Assembly: GCA_035540935.1 (NCBI GenBank)
Contig: DATLFS010000045.1
Location: forward strand, 1 to 34,338
Reading direction: 5' to 3'
Source: DATLFS01 sp035540935
Lineage (GTDB): Bacteria > Actinomycetota > CADDZG01 > WHSQ01
DNA: 34,338 nt
Below, one piece after another: positions 7,671-17,969 of this stretch (positions within the stretch are counted from its first letter, which is position 1; the number at the start of each line of letters is the position of its first letter). The notes under the pieces are model-generated. The model searched no databases and was not told where the DNA came from. It saw only the letters and a list, made by a program, of their open reading frames with translations. A program made the position numbers and the translations under genes.

Positions 7671-8807
7671 TCAGCGCCGGAGGATCGTGAGTCGGCCGGT
7701 GGCGCCGTCGGTCGTGTAGAGGAGGCGTCCGTACACCTCTGCGTCGAGCGCGTACGGCGCGCCGGGGACCCCCGCGTTCTCGTTCTTCCCGCCGCTCGCC
7801 TGGTGGCGGGTGACGACGCGCCCGCGACGACGGTCGAAAACGACCACGCCCTCGCTCGAGTGCGCGACGTACAGGAGCTTGCCGGCGGCGTCGATGCCCT
7901 GAACGCGCGTCTCCGGCGCCGCCGGACGCCCCAGGCTCAACGTCCCGACGCGCCTGATGTCACCCACGTCGGTCGCGTCGAGCACGACGACCTCCGGCGG
8001 CACGTTGTTCGAGGTCCGGTCGAACCAGTACTCCGTCGCCGCGTACACGAGCCGCCGCTTCCCTTCCCGCACCACCTCGATGTCGGCGAGGCCGATCTGG
8101 GGCCACGAGCCGATCTCTTCCGGCATGAGTGGGTTCGTGAAGTCGAACACCTGGAGGCCCGTCCGCCCGGTCGTGACGTACATCAACGTCCGGTCCTCGT
8201 CCTCCTCGATAGCTATGCCGGCCGAGGCCGGACCTCCGACCTTCAGAGCCGGAAGCGCGTCCACGTGGACGGGGACGGTGGCTCCGGTCGTCCGCTCGAA
8301 GCGGCTGACGACCAGGCCGGCTATCGCGTCCAGCGTGACGACCCACTCGGCATCGCCGTCGTCGTGGTAGGCGAGCCGCAGCATCCCGCCCTGCGGCTGG
8401 TAGAAGACCTCCCGCGGCGCCGCGGGATCGGACACGTCGAGAACGTGCAACCCCTCCTCGGAATAGTCGCTCGTCTGGCGCGCGTAGAAGAGGAAGTTCC
8501 CGTCGGATGAGAAGGCGAGGTCGCCGTCGTAAGGGGTCCCGCCCGTGCCCGCATGACCGCCTTCCTCCGCGGCGTCGAAGCGGGCGAGGACCTTCGGGCG
8601 CGCCGGGTTCTGCACGTCGACGAGGGCGACCACACCGTCGTCCCGCTGGTTGACGGCAGCGACGCGGTTCCGCACCTCGACCTGGCCCACGCCGCCGGTC
8701 TGCGACAGCGTGATGCTGCCGACGGCACGAAGGGGCCGCGCCGCGGCGGCCGGCGCGAGCGAGATCGAGAGCGCGAGGGCGGCGGCGCCCGACCGGAGAG
8801 GTCTCAT
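7671..8807 (-). CDS. Secreted LVIVD-type beta-propeller protein
   Basis: The 378-residue protein has a Sec signal peptide (basic MRPLR, hydrophobic 8-20, Ala-rich cleavage region near 22). Repeated blade-like units follow, each with a hydrophobic LxVxDxxxPxxP signature, for example VALVDVQNPARP, LHVLDVSDPAAP and LQVFDFTNPLMP. These are LVIVD repeats, which build a propeller in exported or surface proteins; no catalytic residues are evident. Function is unknown, probably binding or scaffolding outside the membrane. It starts 37 bases after the helicase stop on the same strand, but a shared biological role is not implied. The start ATG is fixed by the signal peptide; the Shine-Dalgarno is poor. 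Confidence 0.82.
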   Translation of the reverse strand: MRPLRSGAAALALSISLAPAAAARPLRAVGSITLSQTGGVGQVEVRNRVAAVNQRDDGVVALVDVQNPARPKVLARFDAAEEGGHAGTGGTPYDGDLAFSSDGNFLFYARQTSDYSEEGLHVLDVSDPAAPREVFYQPQGGMLRLAYHDDGDAEWVVTLDAIAGLVVSRFERTTGATVPVHVDALPALKVGGPASAGIAIEEDEDRTLMYVTTGRTGLQVFDFTNPLMPEEIGSWPQIGLADIEVVREGKRRLVYAATEYWFDRTSNNVPPEVVVLDATDVGDIRRVGTLSLGRPAAPETRVQGIDAAGKLLYVAHSSEGVVVFDRRRGRVVTRHQASGGKNENAGVPGAPYALDAEVYGRLLYTTDGATGRLTILRR

Positions 8808-8844
8808 CGGAGAGAGGTTCGCCCCCGGGGCGGCCGGTCCTCCG

Positions 8845-10038
8845 CTAGCGGCGGCGCGGGCGGGCCAGGACGCCGCCCTGCGCGCCGCGCCTCGTCGTGT
8901 AGACGATCGACGGCGGCTGCACCTTGATGCCGGACGCCTCCAGCTCCTTCTCGAGCTTGAGGCGGGCTGCCATGCGAGAGACGTCGAACTCCTCCGTCGG
9001 CATTATCAGGGTGATGCTCGTGCCGCTGCGGCCGGCGCGGGCGGTGCGGCCGACGCGATGGACGTACGCCTTGTCGTCCTCGGGGGGATCGAAGTTCACG
9101 ACGTGGGTGATGTCGTCGAGGTCGAGACCGCGCGCCGCGACGTCCGTCGCGACGAGAACGTCGACCTTGCCCGACTCGAACTGCGCAAGAGCCTTCGCTC
9201 GAGCCGACTGCGGGAGATCGCCGTGGAGCGCGATGGCCGTGATCCCGCGGTTGGCGAGCCGCGTCACGAGCCGGTCGGCGCCGCGCTTCGTCCGGACGAA
9301 GACGAGAGCGAGGCCGTCGCCTTTCTCCTCGAGCGCTTCCGCGAGCTTCGCTACCTTGTTGGAGGCGTTGACCGGGATGAATCGGTGGTGGATGCGCTCG
9401 GCGGTCTGCTTGAGCTCTTCGATCTCGTGCCGGACGGCGTCGCGGGTGTAGGCCGCGGCCAGCCGGCCTACGTCGCCGTCGAGCGTCGCCGAGAAGAACA
9501 TCGTTTGCCGGTCGCGGGGGAGGCGCCGCACGATCGCATTCACCTGTGGCTGAAAGCCCATGTCGAGCATGCGGTCGGCTTCGTCGAGGACGAGGATGCG
9601 GACCGCGTCGAGCCGCACCATGTCGCGCCGCGCCAGGTCTTCGATGCGCCCCGGCGTCGCGATCAGCACGTCCGCCCGCTCGATGCGGCGCGCCTGCGCG
9701 GGGATCGGAACACCGCCGTAGGCCGGGGCGACGCGGAGGTCGCGAGCGGCGGCGATCGTGTGGAACTCCTCGGTCACCTGCACGCACAGCTCCCGCGTAG
9801 GGACGAGGACGAGAGCGCTGGGTTTAGGCAGGCCCTTCTCGAGACGCTCGAGGATCGGGACGGCGAACGCCAAGGTCTTGCCCGAGCCGGTCTTGGACTT
9901 CGCGAGCACATCGCGGCCGGCAAGGGCGTCCTCCATGACCATCGTCTGGATGGGGAACGCGAGGTGGATATCGCGGCGCGCCAGCGCCTGGACGATCGGC
10001 TCGGATACGCCGATGTCGCGGAAACTAACCAACGACAA
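8845..10038 (-). CDS. DEAD-box ATP-dependent RNA helicase (RhlE-like)
   Basis: All superfamily 2 helicase motifs are present: Q motif (Phe upstream and PIQ at 29-31), AKSKTGSGKT (46-55), PTREL (80-84), TPGR, DEAD (152-155), SAT (183-185), the TDVAARGLD region and HRVGRTARAGR (327-337). The core is followed by only a short Arg-rich tail (GVLARPRRR) for RNA contact, so the protein is compact at 397 residues. Likely roles are ribosome assembly, mRNA decay or cold adaptation. The start is taken as TTG 10036-10038 because AAGGAG on the minus strand lies eight bases before it. A GTG three codons upstream (10045-10047) would overlap that Shine-Dalgarno and is less likely. It heads the minus-strand run down to pncB. 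Confidence 0.93.
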   Translation of the reverse strand: MSLVSFRDIGVSEPIVQALARRDIHLAFPIQTMVMEDALAGRDVLAKSKTGSGKTLAFAVPILERLEKGLPKPSALVLVPTRELCVQVTEEFHTIAAARDLRVAPAYGGVPIPAQARRIERADVLIATPGRIEDLARRDMVRLDAVRILVLDEADRMLDMGFQPQVNAIVRRLPRDRQTMFFSATLDGDVGRLAAAYTRDAVRHEIEELKQTAERIHHRFIPVNASNKVAKLAEALEEKGDGLALVFVRTKRGADRLVTRLANRGITAIALHGDLPQSARAKALAQFESGKVDVLVATDVAARGLDLDDITHVVNFDPPEDDKAYVHRVGRTARAGRSGTSITLIMPTEEFDVSRMAARLKLEKELEASGIKVQPPSIVYTTRRGAQGGVLARPRRR

Positions 10039-10083
10039 GTGGATCACTCCTTCTGCCGCGATCGATGTGCGTCGCGGATCTGT

Positions 10084-10100
10084 CGCCTCTTTGAGAGGCG
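10084..10100. other. Stem-loop in the divergent helicase/YihY intergenic region
   Basis: CGCCTCT (10084-10090) and AGAGGCG (10094-10100) form a perfect 7-bp hairpin with a three-base loop. The region between the two divergent genes (10039-10242) is otherwise without a gene. The hairpin would lie in the 5' leader of the helicase message if transcription starts further right, for example after TAGACT on the minus strand (10189-10194). There is no U-tract, so it is not a standard terminator. Confidence 0.35.
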
Positions 10101-10242
10101 GCTCTAACGGGGAGGAATCGCCTATCCCCGGAGCCTCAGGAATGTGGAGCGAAACCTCACGGACGGCGGCACCGTCCTCGAGGAGAGAGTCTAGCAGAGG
10201 TTCGCGAAGAATCGTGCGCGCGACCCGCGTCAGAATGACGAG

Positions 10243-11034
10243 ATGCAGATCGTCGACCGGCTCCCGGGTCCCGCGCGCGCGGTCGTGCGGCGCGCACGGG
10301 AAGACGACATCTTGCTCTTCGCCTCATCGCTGGCGTTCTACGCCGTCGTATCGCTGATACCGCTCGTGATCGTGGTGCTCTGGATCGTCGGACTCTTCGT
10401 TGGAGACGAAGAGGTGAAGCGTCTGGCGGCGACGGTGAGGGATGTTGCTCCGGAGAAGCTCGGCGTGGATCGGGCGCTCGTGCGCGTGGCGCGTCTCGGG
10501 ACGGGGATCGGCCTGCCGGCCGTTGCCGCGGCGCTGTGGCCGGCAACGGCTTACGGCGCCGGGCTGAAGCGCGCCTTCGAGAGCTTGTCGTCGCGCGGCA
10601 GGAAGGAGATGCGCGGGCTCCGCGGTCGGGGTCTAGCCATCCTCGTCCTGCTCCCGCTCTTCGTCCTCGGCGGCCTGCTCGGCGCGTACGGGGCGGCCGC
10701 GCTCACGGGCGATACGGGCGTCGCACGGGTCCTCGGCTGGGCTCTCGCGCTGCCCGGCGCGTTCATATTCGTGGTGCTGGTGGTGGGGCTCATCTATCGA
10801 GTCTTCGCCCCGGAGGCGTTCGGCGCGCCGGCGCTGTGGCGAGGCGCGGCGGCCTGCGCCCTCGGGGTGGCCATCCTGTCGGTCTTCTTCACGATCTACC
10901 TCGGAACCGCCGCGAACTTCCAGGAGCGGTATGCGACGAGTGGACTCGCCGCGCTGGTGCTCCTCGCGCTGTGGCTGTTCCTCGCGAACGTCTTGCTCCT
11001 CGTGGGATACAAGGTCGCCCTCGAGTCCGGTTGA
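10243..11034 (+). CDS. YihY/BrkB-family integral membrane protein
   Basis: The 263-residue protein has about six hydrophobic segments (roughly 25-55, 85-105, 128-150, 155-190, 200-222, 235-260). It has the family signature near the N-terminus, SSLAFYAVVSLIPLVIVVLW, and a later YATSGLAALVLLALWLFLANVLLL segment that resembles the conserved (G/S)xxxxVxxLLLWxYxxxxxxLxG motif. YihY proteins sit in the cytoplasmic membrane; the old annotation as RNase BN was an error and function is unknown, perhaps transport. The ATG at 10243 lacks a Shine-Dalgarno; CAGAAT at 10231-10236 may be a -10 for a leaderless start. The SRPBCC gene follows after 79 bases. Confidence 0.88.
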   Translation: MQIVDRLPGPARAVVRRAREDDILLFASSLAFYAVVSLIPLVIVVLWIVGLFVGDEEVKRLAATVRDVAPEKLGVDRALVRVARLGTGIGLPAVAAALWPATAYGAGLKRAFESLSSRGRKEMRGLRGRGLAILVLLPLFVLGGLLGAYGAAALTGDTGVARVLGWALALPGAFIFVVLVVGLIYRVFAPEAFGAPALWRGAAACALGVAILSVFFTIYLGTAANFQERYATSGLAALVLLALWLFLANVLLLVGYKVALESG

Positions 11035-11113
11035 CGCTGCTTGCTCCGGTGTCCGGGCGCGGCGAGTTGGGTACGACTGGAGGACGTCCGTATCCGCCGA
11101 GAAAGGAGCGCTC

Positions 11114-11569
11114 ATGAGCACGATCGAGCAGAGCATCGAGGTCGAGGTCCCTCTGAGCACCGCGTACAACCAGTGGACGCAGTTCGAGGAGTTCCCGCAG
11201 TTCATGGAGGGTGTCGAGCGGGTGCAGCAGATCGACGACACGCATCTCCACTGGGTGGCCGAGATCGCGGGGCAGTCCCGTGAGTGGGACGCCACGATCA
11301 CCGAGCAGAAGCCCGACGAGCGCGTCGCGTGGGCGGCATCGGGCGAGGTGGGGCACGGAGGCGCCGTGACCTTCCACCGCATCGACGACCAGCGCACCAA
11401 GGTCATGGTGCAGCTCGACTGGAAGCCGACGTCGTTCGCCGAGAAGGCCGGCGACATGCTCGGCATCGTCGACAGCCGCTTGAAGGGTGACCTGAAGCGC
11501 TTCAAGGACTTCATCGAGACGCGTGGCCGCGAGACCGGCGCGTGGCGCGGTGAGGTCGACCGCCCGTAA
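11114..11569 (+). CDS. SRPBCC (START-like/polyketide cyclase) family protein
   Basis: This is a single helix-grip domain of 151 residues: STIEQSIEVEVPLSTAYNQW at the start, a central beta sheet (about 45-105) and a long C-terminal helix (RLKGDLKRFKDFIETRG). FPQFMEGVERVQQ and the REWDATITEQKPDERVAW stretch are typical of actinobacterial SRPBCC proteins of the coenzyme-Q-binding/cyclase-dehydrase branch. These bind a hydrophobic ligand in a cavity; no catalytic residue can be assigned, so ligand and role are unknown. The start ATG 11114 is preceded by GAAAGGAG (11101-11108). A strong terminator follows 25 bases after the stop, ending this transcription unit before ftsH. Confidence 0.88.
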   Translation: MSTIEQSIEVEVPLSTAYNQWTQFEEFPQFMEGVERVQQIDDTHLHWVAEIAGQSREWDATITEQKPDERVAWAASGEVGHGGAVTFHRIDDQRTKVMVQLDWKPTSFAEKAGDMLGIVDSRLKGDLKRFKDFIETRGRETGAWRGEVDRP

Positions 11570-11594
11570 CGAGATCTCCGCGTCAGAACAAGAA

Positions 11595-11619
11595 GGGGGC
11601 CGGGAGACCGGCCCCCTTT
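11595..11619 (+). terminator. Intrinsic terminator after the SRPBCC gene
   Basis: A perfect 9-bp stem, GGGGGCCGG (11595-11603) with CCGGCCCCC (11608-11616), has a GAGA tetraloop and is followed by TTT. An A-rich stretch (AACAAGAA) precedes it. It is the clearest terminator in the window and separates the YihY/SRPBCC unit from ftsH. Confidence 0.88.
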
Positions 11620-11629
11620 CGCGCGGCAG

Positions 11630-11644
11630 TACGCTTCCGCGATG
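11630..11644 (+). promoter_or_regulatory. Leaderless-type -10 element of ftsH
   Basis: TACGCT (11630-11635) is followed by six bases and ATG (11642-11644), fitting TAnnnT spaced for transcription starting at the start codon. Only 22 bases separate the preceding terminator from the ATG and no Shine-Dalgarno fits in them. Either this promoter or a different start codon is therefore needed. Confidence 0.42.
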
Positions 11645-13630
11645 GTCGATCGTCTGAGACCGAAGCCGCGCGGCGACACGACGGGGAGCGGCGCGCCGCC
11701 GGGGCGCGGACCGGATGACGACCGGCAGCGCAACATCACGATCGCCTGGATCCTCGGCGGGCTGCTCCTGTTCTCGCTGCTGCAGGGGACGTTCCTCGGT
11801 GGGCGTGAAGAGATTTCCTTCTCGCGCTTCCTGGAGATGGTCGAGGAAGGCCGCGTGTCCGAGGCGACCGTGAGCGAGACGATGGTCACCGGCGTCTTCA
11901 CCGAAGGCGGCGGCGACGAGGAGGCCGAACGCCGCTTCACCGCTACGCTCCCACCGGGCTACGACACCTTCAAGCTCGGTCGCGTCCTCGACGAGGCCGG
12001 CGTGGAGTGGAGCGGGTCGCAACCGAGCGTGCTGCAGAACCTCCTCTTCGCGTGGATCCTGCCCTTCGCTCTCATCGGGCTGCTCTACTACTTCTTCATC
12101 TACCGGCGGATCCGTAACCAGCTCGGCGGGCCGGGCGGACCGCTGTCGCTCGGAAAGAACAAGGCGAAGCTCTACGACCGCACCGACATGAAGACGACGT
12201 TCGAGGACGTCGCCGGGGTGGACGAGGTCGAGGCAGAGCTGCAGGAGCTGGTCGACTACCTCAAGCGTCCGGAGAAGTACCGTCGCGTCGGCGCGCGGAT
12301 CCCCAAAGGCGTTCTCCTCGTGGGACCGCCCGGGACGGGCAAGACGCTCCTGGCGCGCGCCGTTGCCGGCGAGGCGGGTGTGCCCTTCTTCTATATCGCA
12401 GCGAGCGAGTTCATCGAATTGTTCGTCGGCCTCGGCGCCGCCCGCGTCCGCGATCTCTTCCAGCAGGCGAGGCAGAAGGCCCCGGCGATCATCTTCATCG
12501 ACGAGATCGACTCGATCGGTCAGAAGCGTTCGGGCGTGCAGGCCGGCGGCGCGGCGTCGCACCAGGAGCAAGAGCAGACGCTCCAACAGCTCCTGACCGA
12601 GATGGACGGCTTCGAAGCGAACTCCGGCGTCATCATCATGGCCGCGTCGAACCGCCCCGAGGTCCTCGACCAAGCGCTGCTCCGACCGGGCCGCTTCGAT
12701 CGGCAGATCGTCGTGAACCTTCCCGACATCCGCGGCCGCAAAGAGATCTTGGGGATCCACGCCCGCGACGTGAAGCTGGCGGGTGGCATCGACCTCGACG
12801 TGCTGGCTCGTCGGACGCCGGGCTTCTCCGGTGCGCAGCTGGCGAACGTCATCAACGAAGGCGCTCTCCTCGCGGCGCGCCGCGGCAAGGACGTGGTCGA
12901 CATGTACGACCTGGAGGAGGCGATCGATCGTGTGGTCGCCGGTCTCGAACGGCGCTCCCAGGTGCTAACCGACCACGAGCGCCGGTTGGTCGCGTATCAC
13001 GAGTTGGGGCACGCGCTCGTGGCGCGCTTCGTCGAACACTCCGACCCGGTGCATCGCGTGTCGATCATCCCGAGGGGGATCGGCGCGCTCGGCTACACGC
13101 AGCAGCTGCCGGAGGAGGAGCGGTACCTCATGAGCGAGCCCGAGCTGCGCGACCGGATCGCCGTGTTGCTCGGAGGTCGCTCGGCGGAGGAGATCGTGTT
13201 CGGGTTCGCGACCACGGGGGCGCAAGACGACCTCAAGCGGGCGACCGACATCGCACGCCGGATGGTGACCGAGTTCGGCATGAGCGAGAAGGTCGGCCCG
13301 ATCAACATCACGATCGAGAACACCCGCTTCCTCACCCCCGCGTTCCGCGCCGGCGAGCAGGTGTCGGACGAGACGGAGGTGGCGATCGACCGCGAGGTGA
13401 AGGCGATCCTCCTCGAGGCGCGCGAGGTGGCGCGGCGGATCATCGCGGAGAGGCGGGACGACATGGACCGGCTGGCCGAGCTCCTGCTCGAGAAGGAGTC
13501 GCTCGACCGCCGCGATCTCGACGACCACTTCGGGGCGAGAGTGCCGGCCCCGGAGCGAGATCGGGCGACGGTGGAGGTCGCGCCGCCGCGGCCGGGGGAG
13601 GCGGGCGATGCCGACATGACGGTGGAATAG
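11642..13630 (+). CDS. ftsH: ATP-dependent zinc metalloprotease FtsH
   Basis: This is a membrane-anchored AAA+ protease of 662 residues that degrades misfolded membrane proteins and short-lived regulators. Order of parts: polar N-tail, TM1 (about 33-50), small extracytoplasmic domain (about 55-128), TM2 (about 131-154), AAA module with Walker A GPPGTGKT (228-235), pore loop FVG (261-263), Walker B IFIDEID (284-290) and the SRH region with RPGRFDR (348-354). The peptidase domain then has zinc motif HELGH (453-457) and a third acidic ligand near TTGAQDDLKRAT (525-535). HELGH rather than the more common HEAGH and a long insertion-free extracytoplasmic segment mark it as a divergent FtsH subgroup; all catalytic residues are intact. 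It is followed by clpB, which has its own promoter. Confidence 0.96.
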   Translation: MVDRLRPKPRGDTTGSGAPPGRGPDDDRQRNITIAWILGGLLLFSLLQGTFLGGREEISFSRFLEMVEEGRVSEATVSETMVTGVFTEGGGDEEAERRFTATLPPGYDTFKLGRVLDEAGVEWSGSQPSVLQNLLFAWILPFALIGLLYYFFIYRRIRNQLGGPGGPLSLGKNKAKLYDRTDMKTTFEDVAGVDEVEAELQELVDYLKRPEKYRRVGARIPKGVLLVGPPGTGKTLLARAVAGEAGVPFFYIAASEFIELFVGLGAARVRDLFQQARQKAPAIIFIDEIDSIGQKRSGVQAGGAASHQEQEQTLQQLLTEMDGFEANSGVIIMAASNRPEVLDQALLRPGRFDRQIVVNLPDIRGRKEILGIHARDVKLAGGIDLDVLARRTPGFSGAQLANVINEGALLAARRGKDVVDMYDLEEAIDRVVAGLERRSQVLTDHERRLVAYHELGHALVARFVEHSDPVHRVSIIPRGIGALGYTQQLPEEERYLMSEPELRDRIAVLLGGRSAEEIVFGFATTGAQDDLKRATDIARRMVTEFGMSEKVGPINITIENTRFLTPAFRAGEQVSDETEVAIDREVKAILLEAREVARRIIAERRDDMDRLAELLLEKESLDRRDLDDHFGARVPAPERDRATVEVAPPRPGEAGDADMTVE

Positions 13631-13645
13631 CCCCGGGAGCCTGAG

Positions 13646-13675
13646 GTTGATAGTATCGGACTCAAGTCTCATACT
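13646..13675 (+). promoter_or_regulatory. clpB promoter overlapped by a HAIR-like HspR operator
   Basis: A sigma-70-type promoter is seen as TTGATA (13647-13652), a 17-base spacer and CATACT (13670-13675). Overlapping it is GTTGATA-N7-ACTCAAG (13646-13666), which matches the HspR inverted repeat CTTGAGT-N7-ACTCAAG at 11 of 14 positions with the exact 7-base spacer; the right half is perfect. The -35 box lies inside the left half-site, so a bound repressor would block RNA polymerase. This matches the known control of clpB by HspR in Streptomyces and Mycobacterium. The repressor gene itself is not in the window. Confidence 0.7.
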
Positions 13676-13700
13676 GTCGTAGCACTCAGGACGGTGCCGC

Positions 13701-16280
<2,580 letters not shown>

Positions 16281-16290
16281 GTTGAGACAC

Positions 16291-16437
16291 ATGTCCGACG
16301 ACGCACGCGGCGACGACGTCCTCGTCGTCCTCCGCTGTTCCGACTGCGGCGACACGTTCGCAGCGACGGAGGGCACCTCGGCATGCCGGTCGTGCGGCGG
16401 ACGGCGGGTCGACCCGGCCGCCGAGCCGCTCCTTTGA
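16291..16437 (+). CDS. Zinc-ribbon miniprotein (48 aa)
   Basis: This short gene starts at ATG 16291, ten bases after clpB, and ends at TGA 16435-16437. The 48-residue product has two CxxC knuckles, C16-S-D-C19 and C32-R-S-C35, spaced by 12 residues, a classic one-zinc ribbon, with an acidic N-terminus (SDDARGDD) and a short hydrophobic tail. It overlaps the following dehydrogenase by the four bases TTGA, which argues for translation coupling and so supports that it is real. No family can be named; it may be an RNA- or protein-binding accessory. The Shine-Dalgarno (AGGTTGAG) is weak. Confidence 0.68.
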   Translation: MSDDARGDDVLVVLRCSDCGDTFAATEGTSACRSCGGRRVDPAAEPLL

Positions 16438-17363
16438 CCACGCCCCGTATCGCGGTCACACCCCAGGGCGGCGAGGTGATGACGCAAGCCGTCGAACGCG
16501 GCGGCGGCAGCGTGGCCGATCCGGAAAACGCAGACGCGATCGTGTGGACGGACCCGGCGCGCCCCGAGACGCTGGGGGAGGTGCTGCGGGGTTCCCCCGC
16601 GCGCTGGGTGCAGCTGCCCTTCGCCGGGATCGAGAGGTTCGTGGCCGCCGGAGTGGTCGACCGGCAGCACACGTGGACGTGCGCCAAGGGGATCTATGGG
16701 CACGCGACCGCCGAACACGCGCTGACGCTGACGCTCGTCGCGGCGCGCCGTATCCACCGCCACGTTCGCAGCGGCACTTGGTTGGGCGACCGTGGGCTGC
16801 AGGCGCCGGAGCGCCGCCTCAAGACCTCCACCGTCATGATCGTCGGAACCGGCGGGATCGGAGCCGCACTGCGCGACATGCTCCTGCCGATCGGAGCGCG
16901 CGTGCTCGCCGTCAATCGCTCCGGACGTCCGCTCGACGGCGCGGTGCGCACGGTTCCGATCGGGGACGTGCACGACCTCCTCGGTGAGGCCGACTTCGTC
17001 GTCCTCGCAGCTCCGGCCACGGATGCCACGGCTCGCATGGTGGATCGGGAGTGGCTGGAGGCGATGAAGGACGACGCGTGGCTGGTGAACGTCGCCCGCG
17101 GGTCCCTCGTCGATACCGCGGCACTCGTCGCCGCCCTGCGGGACGGTGTCGTCGGCGGCGCTGCGCTCGACGTGACCGACCCCGAGCCGCTGCCCGACGA
17201 CCATCCGCTGTGGACGCTCGACGACGTCATCATCACCGGCCATACCGCGAACACCTGGCGCATGGCCGTGCCCGAGCTGGCGCGACTGGTCGAGGAGAAC
17301 GTGCGCCGCTTCGCCGCCGGTGAGTCGCTGCTGGGCGTGGTCGATCCCGACCTGCAGTACTGA
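16434..17363 (+). CDS. NAD-dependent D-2-hydroxyacid dehydrogenase
   Basis: This 309-residue member of the D-isomer-specific 2-hydroxyacid dehydrogenase family interconverts 2-oxoacids and D-2-hydroxyacids. The nucleotide-binding domain has GTGGIG (about 137-142). The catalytic Arg is in NVARGSLVD, the Glu in DVTDPEPLP and the His in ITGHTAN, so the Arg-Glu-His set is complete. The N-terminal substrate domain is shorter than in PGDH and there is no ACT domain, which points away from serine synthesis. Start is set at TTG 16434, giving the conserved opening TTPRIAVTPQ and a four-base overlap with the zinc-ribbon gene; an ATG at 16383 would overlap that gene by 55 bases. Substrate is unknown. 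Confidence 0.87.
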   Translation: MTTPRIAVTPQGGEVMTQAVERGGGSVADPENADAIVWTDPARPETLGEVLRGSPARWVQLPFAGIERFVAAGVVDRQHTWTCAKGIYGHATAEHALTLTLVAARRIHRHVRSGTWLGDRGLQAPERRLKTSTVMIVGTGGIGAALRDMLLPIGARVLAVNRSGRPLDGAVRTVPIGDVHDLLGEADFVVLAAPATDATARMVDREWLEAMKDDAWLVNVARGSLVDTAALVAALRDGVVGGAALDVTDPEPLPDDHPLWTLDDVIITGHTANTWRMAVPELARLVEENVRRFAAGESLLGVVDPDLQY

Positions 17364-17384
17364 CCGGCGGGGGAGAATCGGCCC

Positions 17385-17969
17385 GTGCGCCGCGCCGGTC
17401 TCTCCCTAGTGTTGTGCGTGTTCCTCGCCTGCGACGGAGCGCGGGAGCCTCCCGGAGCGGCGGGCGGCTCCACGTCGCCCAGGCCGACGGCGACGCAGGT
17501 GCAGCAGCGGTCGGCGGAGCGGCCGCGCCCCAAGCTGCAGAACGAAGCGCTGGGGCCCAGCCGGCGGCGCGTGCGGCGCGCCGTGCGCGATCTGAAGAAG
17601 GTGCGGGTCTGGCACCGCCTGACGCGCGGCCTGTACATCGTGCAGCTGCAGACGGACCCGGGCGCCGGGGGTGTTCCCGAGGACGGCCATCTCGCCGATG
17701 CCCGCCGGGACGCGGTGATCGACGAGGAGGGGAGCGGCAGCCTCTGCTCGGTCCGGATCTACCCCGGCGCGATAAAGCGGGAGCTGGAGACGCTGCGGCA
17801 GGGATACGACCGGGGCGTGTTCGGCCCGCCTCCGTCGCTGCGGGTGCTGTGGGCGACGGTCCTGGCCCACGAGCTCGCGCACTGCCGCCGGTGGAACGCC
17901 GGTGAACCGTACGCGGCCAAGTGGGAGGAACGCGTGCGCCGCCGGCTCGAGCGTCTCAGGGTTGAGTGA
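17385..17969 (+). CDS. Lipoprotein with HExxH metallopeptidase motif
   Basis: The 194-residue product starts at GTG 17385 after GGGGGAGA. It has a signal peptide with lipobox VFLAC (Cys 16), a Pro/Ser/Thr/Gln-rich linker (about 20-55) and a small domain. The domain's helix VLWATVLAHELAHCRRW carries HELAH (162-166), a zincin active-site motif; acidic residues at about 174 and 181-182 could be the third zinc ligand. A membrane-anchored extracytoplasmic metalloprotease is the simplest reading, but the domain matches no family I can name. Its last codons and stop overlap a HAIR-like element of the downstream hsp20 promoter region. It lies 21 bases after the dehydrogenase. Confidence 0.75.
   Translation: MRRAGLSLVLCVFLACDGAREPPGAAGGSTSPRPTATQVQQRSAERPRPKLQNEALGPSRRRVRRAVRDLKKVRVWHRLTRGLYIVQLQTDPGAGGVPEDGHLADARRDAVIDEEGSGSLCSVRIYPGAIKRELETLRQGYDRGVFGPPPSLRVLWATVLAHELAHCRRWNAGEPYAAKWEERVRRRLERLRVE

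Noticed and set aside
4770..7719. Long plus-strand open frames opposite pncB, the aminotransferase and pepT
   Set aside because: They are antisense shadows with biased composition and no motifs, while the minus-strand proteins have complete catalytic signatures.
10889..12760. Open frame of more than 600 codons opposite the SRPBCC gene and ftsH
   Set aside because: It spans a strong terminator and two well-supported genes on the other strand and shows no recognisable domain.
13680..13687. TAGCACTC upstream of clpB resembles the left half of a CIRCE element (TTAGCACTC-N9-GAGTGCTAA)
   Set aside because: The right half is absent at the required distance (the bases read CCGCATGGA), so an HrcA site is not supported; the HAIR-like repeat explains the region better.
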